Assembly (NCBI RefSeq): GCF_900186865.1
Contig: NZ_LT906480.1
Coordinates: forward strand, 2,498,001 to 2,562,000
DNA from: Stenotrophomonas maltophilia
Lineage (GTDB): Bacteria > Pseudomonadota > Gammaproteobacteria > Xanthomonadales > Xanthomonadaceae
Length of the DNA stretch: 64,000 nt
Direction: 5' to 3'
Part shown: positions 59,463-64,000 of the stretch, piece after piece
Layout: every line of letters starts with the position of its first letter
How positions within the stretch are numbered: the first letter of the stretch is position 1
Notes under the pieces: generated by a model
The model's database searches: none
Told to the model about the DNA's origin: nothing
What the model saw: the letters and a program-made list of their open reading frames with translations, nothing else
Made by a program: the position numbers and the translations under genes

Positions 59463-61327
59463 TCGTCGACCCTCACCGTGCGCATCATTCCGGCTTCCAT
59501 GTGATAAAGCAGGTGGCAATGGAACGCCCAGCTGCCCAACGCATCGGCACGCACGCGATACGTGCGTCGGCTACCTGGCGGCATATCCACCGTGTGCTTG
59601 CGCACCATGAAGTTGCCGTTGTCGTCCTCCACGTCACTCCACATGCCGTGCAAATGGATGGGATGGGTCATCATCGTGTCGTTAACCAATACGATGCGCA
59701 TACGCTCGCCGTAGTTCAGCCGCAGCGGCTCGACATCGGAAAACTTCTGACCGTTGAAGCCCCAGGAGAATTTCTCCATGTGTCCGGTCAGATGCAGCTC
59801 GATCTCGCGACCGGGGTCGCGTCCGTCAGGGTCTTCAAAGGTGCTCTTGAGCATGGAATACGTCAGCACATGACGGCCGTTATCGCGCAGGCCATTGCCC
59901 GGATCATCCAAGCGCGAACTCACGCTCATGGCTTGGTTGTCCAACAGGGGATTGTTGGTCTCGCTAGCAGGGTGTGATTGCATGCCCCCGTGCTGCATGC
60001 CTGCCATGGCACCATCGCCGGCGGCGGGCATCGCATGGCCTGCATGGGCCGAGGTCGCGTTACCGCTGACAGGTGGGGTCATGCCAGGCATGCCCATGGC
60101 CGCACCACAGCCGCCTTCCATGCCCTTGCTGCCGCCAGACATATCCATCGACCCATGATCCATGCCCATGTCTGCCATCGTCAGCAGCGGCCGGGGATCC
60201 ACAGACGGAACGGGCGCGCGTAATCCTTCGCGCACAGCGAGCGTGCCGCTGATGTAGCCGGTGCGACCGGAGTCTTGGGCAAAGATGGTGAATGCGTCCT
60301 GCCCGGAGGGCTCCACGATCACATCGAAGGTTTCTGCTACCGCGATGCGGAACTCGTCGACGGAAACCGGATGGACATACAAGCCATCTGCCGCCACCAC
60401 GGTCATCTTCAGCCCCGGAATACGCACATCGAAGTACGTCATGGCAGAGCCATTGATGAAACGCAGGCGCACCTTCTCGCCACTGCGGAACAAACCGGTC
60501 CAGTTGCCCAGTGAGGTCGTGCCGTTCATCAGGTAGGTGTAGGTGTTGGCGTTGACGTCGGACAGGTCCGTGGGCGTCATCCGCATCACGCCCCACATCT
60601 TGCGATCTTCCAACGTGGCCGACAGGCCGTTGCGCTTCACATCGCGCGCAAAATCGCCGACCGTGCGCTTGTAGTAATTGTCATGGCCCGGCATCTTCTT
60701 CAAACGATCGAACAGGGCCGTCGGGTCCAGGTCTGTCCAATCGCTCAGCATCACGACGTAGTCGCGATCGAAACTGAAGGGCTCCGGCTCCAATGGGTCG
60801 ATGACGATCGGGCCATAGAGCCCGGCTTGTTCCTGGAACCCTGAGTGGCTGTGGTACCAGTAGGTTCCGCCCTGATGCAGGGTGAACCGGTAGTGGTAGG
60901 TCTCACCACGTCCGATACCGTCAAAGCTCAGACCCGGCACGCCGTCCATGTTGGCCGGCAAAATGATGCCGTGCCAATGGATGGAGGTGTCCGCGCCATG
61001 GATGGAGTTAGCGGGCAATGCATTAGAGACGCGCAAGTTGACCGTGGTGCCTTCCCGCCACCGCAGCAACGGCGCCGGAACGGACCCGTTGACCGTGATC
61101 GCGGTGCGGGTCTTGCCGGTGAAGTTCATCGGCGTCTCGCCAATGGTCAGGTCAAACTCAGTGCCCGATAGTACGTTGGGTTGTCCCGGCCCCTTGAGCG
61201 CCCAACTGGCTTTGGGCCAGAAACCTAATCCTGCGACTGCGCCTCCCAAGGCCAAGCCTTGGACAAATCGCCGCCGCGAAGGCAGCAGCGGTCCACCGCG
61301 TGGACCACGAAAATCATCATGCGACAT
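59459..61327 (-). CDS. copA: Multicopper oxidase CopA (PcoA-type)
   Basis: 622 residues. A Tat signal ([10 protein letters not shown], about 17-26) exports the folded enzyme. All four copper motifs of multicopper oxidases are present: HWHG (about 117), HSHSG (about 158), [10 protein letters not shown] (about 555) and the type-1 motif [12 protein letters not shown] (about 603-614). A Met-rich segment ([16 protein letters not shown]) lies in the middle. It oxidises Cu(I) to Cu(II) in the periplasm. Distinct from the ATPase also called copA at 52037-54358. copL precedes it by 113 bases. Confidence 0.95.
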   Translation of the reverse strand: MSHDDFRGPRGGPLLPSRRRFVQGLALGGAVAGLGFWPKASWALKGPGQPNVLSGTEFDLTIGETPMNFTGKTRTAITVNGSVPAPLLRWREGTTVNLRVSNALPANSIHGADTSIHWHGIILPANMDGVPGLSFDGIGRGETYHYRFTLHQGGTYWYHSHSGFQEQAGLYGPIVIDPLEPEPFSFDRDYVVMLSDWTDLDPTALFDRLKKMPGHDNYYKRTVGDFARDVKRNGLSATLEDRKMWGVMRMTPTDLSDVNANTYTYLMNGTTSLGNWTGLFRSGEKVRLRFINGSAMTYFDVRIPGLKMTVVAADGLYVHPVSVDEFRIAVAETFDVIVEPSGQDAFTIFAQDSGRTGYISGTLAVREGLRAPVPSVDPRPLLTMADMGMDHGSMDMSGGSKGMEGGCGAAMGMPGMTPPVSGNATSAHAGHAMPAAGDGAMAGMQHGGMQSHPASETNNPLLDNQAMSVSSRLDDPGNGLRDNGRHVLTYSMLKSTFEDPDGRDPGREIELHLTGHMEKFSWGFNGQKFSDVEPLRLNYGERMRIVLVNDTMMTHPIHLHGMWSDVEDDNGNFMVRKHTVDMPPGSRRTYRVRADALGSWAFHCHLLYHMEAGMMRTVRVDE

Positions 61328-61440
61328 GAAAATGCTCCAAGCGTCGTGTTGCCACCGGCGGGCGGTGGTACAGAGCGGGCGGCTGGCCTAAACAGGCATG
61401 CAAGCCACACCAACGGCGCCATTGCGGCGCCTAGGGACGC

Positions 61441-61860
61441 TTAGCCGATCGGTGGTCGGATCAGATGAGGCAAGGCAGGTGCCGCATGCCCTAGGGGCAG
61501 CGGCATGACATCCAGGCCCAAGGCCAGTTGCACCGAAACATGCAGGCGCGCAGGAAGTGCGCTCGCGCAAGCGTGTACGCAGGCGCACCGGCACGCAGAA
61601 GACTTGCAACAGTCGGGACCGGCATGGTCGCCATGCCCAGTGCCAGCCTTTTCAATCGATGTGGCATCGGGATGATGCTCAGCACTGTGATGGGCGAAGC
61701 AGTCTTCGTCGACTTGCACCGCGGCAGCCACTTCGCTGGCCTGCTCTTCCATGACCGGGTTCATACTGACGGACGCAAACGCCGACCACGCGCCGTTAAG
61801 CACGAGCATGGTGATCAGGAACAGTCGCAGTAGAAGTGAGGAGGCTGACACGGGCGACAT
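61441..61860 (-). CDS. copL: CopL family metal-binding regulatory protein
   Basis: 139 residues: a signal peptide (about 1-30, NGAWSAFA), His/Asp-rich middle (FAHHSAEHHPDAT, GTGHGDHAG), then a cysteine cluster DCCKSSACRCACVHACAS (about 82-99). In Xanthomonas, copL precedes copAB and is needed for copper-inducible expression of the operon. It starts at ATG 61860 right at the promoter with an inverted repeat. In the genus the gene is the marker of the copLAB system. Confidence 0.88.
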   Translation of the reverse strand: MSPVSASSLLLRLFLITMLVLNGAWSAFASVSMNPVMEEQASEVAAAVQVDEDCFAHHSAEHHPDATSIEKAGTGHGDHAGPDCCKSSACRCACVHACASALPARLHVSVQLALGLDVMPLPLGHAAPALPHLIRPPIG

Positions 61861-61885
61861 GGTATATCACTTTAGACAAGGCGCG

Positions 61886-61926
61886 TGTGTATCGGTCGTG
61901 AACAAAATCTCAAGTAAGCCTGAGAT
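61886..61926 (-). promoter_or_regulatory. copL promoter with inverted-repeat operator
   Basis: Minus strand: TTGAGA (61913-61908), 16-base spacer, TACACA (61891-61886); transcription would start near 61879, 19 bases before the copL ATG. The inverted repeat ATCTCA-N8-TGAGAT (61907-61926) covers the -35 and is the likely site for copper-dependent control. Confidence 0.6.
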
Positions 61927-62034
61927 GTCGCGGCTTGTCAGTCGCACTAGCCGCGGACACTGCAGCTCCCTCCAGAAGCGCCCAAAGGGCGGGTTGAGGC
62001 GAAGAGTTGCCCATAGGGCGAGCGCTTGTTCGGT

Positions 62035-62385
62035 TTACTTCTCGGGCGTGGCCTCGATCAGCTTCACCAACTCGCGCTTCTGCTGCTTGCTTAGCGAGCC
62101 CCAGCGCAGGAGCAACTTGGCCAGCAGATCATCGTCGGTGTAAAGGAAGGCGGCGGGGATCCCCAACGCTTGGGCCAACCGCTCAGCAATCTCCAGCATG
62201 GGCTCGTGCTTGCCACGCTCGTACTGGTTGATTCGGGGGCTGGCCACGTGAGGATCCAGACCGGCCCGGATGCCCAACTCCTTCTGCGACAAACCCGTGT
62301 GCAGGCGGGCTTGTTTGAGGCGTCGAGCGAAGGTCGGTGTTGAGTCGACGGACAAAGTCACGCGCGCACGCCATGGAGACCCCAT
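62035..62385 (-). CDS. XRE-family transcriptional regulator
   Basis: 116 residues with a Cro/C1-type helix-turn-helix (about 19-75: FARRLKQARLHTGLSQKELGI, then INQYERGKHEP) and a short dimerisation tail (about 85-116). No metal ligands. An AT-rich palindrome lies in its own promoter, indicating autorepression. Its place next to a KfrA-like gene suggests a plasmid/ICE maintenance regulator. No clear Shine-Dalgarno; an internal GTG (VTLSVD) is an alternative start. Confidence 0.85.
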   Translation of the reverse strand: MGSPWRARVTLSVDSTPTFARRLKQARLHTGLSQKELGIRAGLDPHVASPRINQYERGKHEPMLEIAERLAQALGIPAAFLYTDDDLLAKLLLRWGSLSKQQKRELVKLIEATPEK

Positions 62386-62412
62386 AAGGATGGCGGATGT
62401 ACCCTGCCTTGC

Positions 62413-62441
62413 ATACTAAGATATTCTTAGCTTTGAGGCAA
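62413..62441 (-). promoter_or_regulatory. Promoter of the XRE gene with embedded operator
   Basis: Minus strand: TTGCCT (62441-62436), 17-base spacer, TAGTAT (62418-62413). The perfect palindrome CTAAGA-TAT-TCTTAG (62416-62430) fills the spacer and touches the -10. This layout is classical for an autorepressor. Confidence 0.65.
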
Positions 62442-62462
62442 CCGGCGACACCGTTAGCGCCG

Positions 62463-62476
62463 CCCCCCCCCCCCCC
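62463..62476 (+). repeat. Homopolymer of 14 C residues
   Basis: A run of 14 cytosines lies just 5' of AGGAG (62477-62481) and 35 bases before the ATG at 62512. Runs of this length are prone to slippage, both in cells and in sequencing. Confidence 0.85.
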
Positions 62477-62511
62477 AGGAGCCACGCCGCTCCCTCATCC
62501 CCGGAAACCGC

Positions 62512-63270
62512 ATGCCCGGAACCTCGTCAATGACGCCATCTGGGGTCGCCAGCATCGAGGAGTTGGGCCTTCGTGGCACCCTTTTCCTAGCCGCACTGTT
62601 AGCCGCGCAGCTACGACGCCTACCGGTGGCGCCCACACGCCGCTCCACCTTGCTGGTGCTGGACACGCTGCGAGACTTGGCCTTGATCCAAGTTCCCTGG
62701 CCAGCGGATCGATGGCAGATCCGCCCCGATGCCGAGGTCACGCCCATCGAAGATCTGCAATGGGCTTTCGCCTGGTCTACTCACGAGCGCAGGCACCTGC
62801 TCCCGGTGCTGGAAGACCAACTCGGCGATATGGCACACGATGTAGACTTGGCGGACGCGAAACTGGAGCTGTGGGATGAACTTGCACTCTGGGAGACCGA
62901 GCAGTTTCTGGAGCAGCAATTGCTCAAACATCACTTCGACCCAGGCTGGGCACGTGATGTGGGGTTCGTCTTTCAATCCGGACCGCGGGGCTTGCCGATC
63001 GCGCGGTGGCGTTACTGCTGCTGGGCGGCGGTACGCCAAGGTGCCTCGGTGGCGATGCGTCTTGGCGTGCACGACAGCGCCCATGTGCGGGAAGCCATCT
63101 TTCAGGAGGTCCAGAAGCGCCTGCGCTACCTGATGACCAGTTCGCCCGAGCAAGGCATGTTCAAGCCCTATCATTTGGCACCGGAGTCCTCAGTAGCCAA
63201 ACTGTTTGTAGATTGGGTCGTCCCTATGGAATGGGCGTACTGGACAGGTGAGCGCCACCCCAGCCGCTAG
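62512..63270 (+). CDS. Protein of unknown function beside kfrA-like gene
   Basis: 252 residues, no signal peptide, Trp- and Arg-rich, with an acidic middle (WDELALWETEQFLEQQLLKHHFD). The regions RWRYCCWAAVRQGASVAMRLG and FVDWVVPMEWAYW (near the C-terminus) look folded and conserved, but I recognise no family. It diverges from the XRE regulator and converges on the KfrA-like gene. The start is unsure: ATG 62512 or 62530 (MTPSGVASIEELG). Confidence 0.6.
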   Translation: MPGTSSMTPSGVASIEELGLRGTLFLAALLAAQLRRLPVAPTRRSTLLVLDTLRDLALIQVPWPADRWQIRPDAEVTPIEDLQWAFAWSTHERRHLLPVLEDQLGDMAHDVDLADAKLELWDELALWETEQFLEQQLLKHHFDPGWARDVGFVFQSGPRGLPIARWRYCCWAAVRQGASVAMRLGVHDSAHVREAIFQEVQKRLRYLMTSSPEQGMFKPYHLAPESSVAKLFVDWVVPMEWAYWTGERHPSR

Positions 63271-63290
63271 CAGACAAACGAGCAGCCTCG

Positions 63291-64000
63291 TCAGTCGGCT
63301 CCCCCATCTTGCGCATGGCCGCGCCGAGTTTTCTTCACCGCATTTTGTGCTGGCGTCAGTTGATTCAGTAGAGGCTCTAGCGCTTCAAGACGTGCATTGG
63401 CACGCAACGCATCGGCTTCAGCGCTCTCGCGGCGCTCACGCTCCCGCGCAAGGGTGTCTTGAACTTGAGCTAGCTCGTTGCGCATGGTATCCAAGGTCTT
63501 GGCGTCAGTCTTCCAGCGCTCCTGCAGTGCCAAATAGTCCGTCGCGGTCTGGCGCAACGCCACGACCTCGCTGTGTTGGCCTTCGTGGGCCTGTCGTAGC
63601 TGGGCAAGCTCACGCTCAATCCGCCCGTGGCGCTCCAGCCATTGACCATTGTCGCGGTTCAGCACCAACAGCTCCTGATTCTTCGCGCCCAAGGCTTCAT
63701 TGGCCTGACGTAAGGCTACTTGCAGCTCTTGGACCTGATGCTCGTGACGGCGAAGCTCTTGCTCACGCTGCTCTTTGGTTGAAGTGCGGTAGTGCTCAAG
63801 CGCTTCCCGGGCATGGGCATGCTTGTCCTCCAGAGAACGCGTATGCGCCTCATGATCAGCCAGCCGCACCGTCATGCCAGCGATGCGCTCGTTCAACTGG
63901 GCGATTTCCGCGATCCTGTCACCTAGATTCTGTTGAAGGAGGGCGTGAGCAGCTTGCTCTTGGTGCAGGCTTGCTTCGGTGCGCTGCAGCCGACTGCTCA
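63291..64000 (-). CDS. KfrA-like coiled-coil DNA-binding protein (partial)
   Basis: At least 236 codons, open to the end of the window; the N-terminus is missing. The visible part is one continuous coiled coil rich in Glu, Gln, Arg and Leu (EQREQELRRHEHQVQELQ, RERERRESAEADALRAN), with a basic tail AVKKTRRGHAQD. This matches the long alpha-helical region of KfrA, a plasmid-encoded DNA-binding protein with an N-terminal HTH that would lie upstream (beyond 64000). Such genes also occur in ICEs. Confidence 0.75.
   Translation of the reverse strand, partial: SSRLQRTEASLHQEQAAHALLQQNLGDRIAEIAQLNERIAGMTVRLADHEAHTRSLEDKHAHAREALEHYRTSTKEQREQELRRHEHQVQELQVALRQANEALGAKNQELLVLNRDNGQWLERHGRIERELAQLRQAHEGQHSEVVALRQTATDYLALQERWKTDAKTLDTMRNELAQVQDTLARERERRESAEADALRANARLEALEPLLNQLTPAQNAVKKTRRGHAQDGGAD

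Overview
The window looks like a chromosome of Stenotrophomonas (S. maltophilia complex) or a close Xanthomonadaceae relative. GC is high, and GTAG-headed SMAG/REP hairpins sit between genes. The dif-like sites at 36.56 and 42.43 kb are of Xanthomonadaceae type. Gene content (copLAB-type copper genes, a filamentous prophage at dif, a BvgS-like kinase, a bacteriophytochrome) fits the same group. This assignment comes from reading the sequence, not from a database search.

Left part, 1-36.5 kb, is core-like. It holds rarA; a DUF805 membrane protein; a secreted OB-fold protein; a Fur-box-preceded heme/siderophore group (esterase, beta-propeller, hmuTUV-like ABC transporter); an EF-G paralogue (fusA2) behind an elaborate leader with short ORFs and a terminator; sapC; a BvgS-like hybrid kinase with its LuxR-type regulator; a nine-gene minus-strand lipid operon; and a divergent ECF sigma/ChrR pair. 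Two promoter-like sequences of identical geometry between the last two units suggest that the sigma factor drives both itself and the lipid operon, as in the singlet-oxygen response of Rhodobacter. Then come a bacteriophytochrome operon with two response-regulator proteins, tspO, an AsmA-like protein, a GNAT acetyltransferase and another histidine kinase.

Middle, 36.57-42.44 kb: a complete filamentous (inovirus-type) prophage integrated at dif. Both junctions are readable, so attB and attP can be rebuilt and the free phage genome is predicted to be 5,868 bp. It carries a repressor whose C-terminus crosses the left junction, a near-consensus early promoter with operator-like palindromes, a replication initiator, an ssDNA-binding protein, very small coat proteins, an adsorption protein with a Gly/Asp linker, a DUF2523 protein, Zot, and two minus-strand accessory genes.

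Right part, 42.45-64 kb: accessory copper/silver resistance. After a degenerate 30-bp tandem repeat and a broken HMA copper chaperone come cusCBA-like RND efflux genes (plus strand). A long minus-strand array follows: copL, copA (multicopper oxidase), copB, a His-rich cytochrome c, DUF4440, DUF411 and DUF326 proteins, copC, copD, a P1B ATPase, an EF-hand protein, DUF305 and DUF4198. Scars of rearrangement (C-terminal pieces of a TonB receptor and of an arginase-family enzyme joined head to head) sit between them. The window ends with an XRE regulator, a poly-C tract, an unknown protein and a KfrA-like coiled-coil gene that runs off the end, suggesting a plasmid- or ICE-derived backbone. The right boundary of the island is not in the window.
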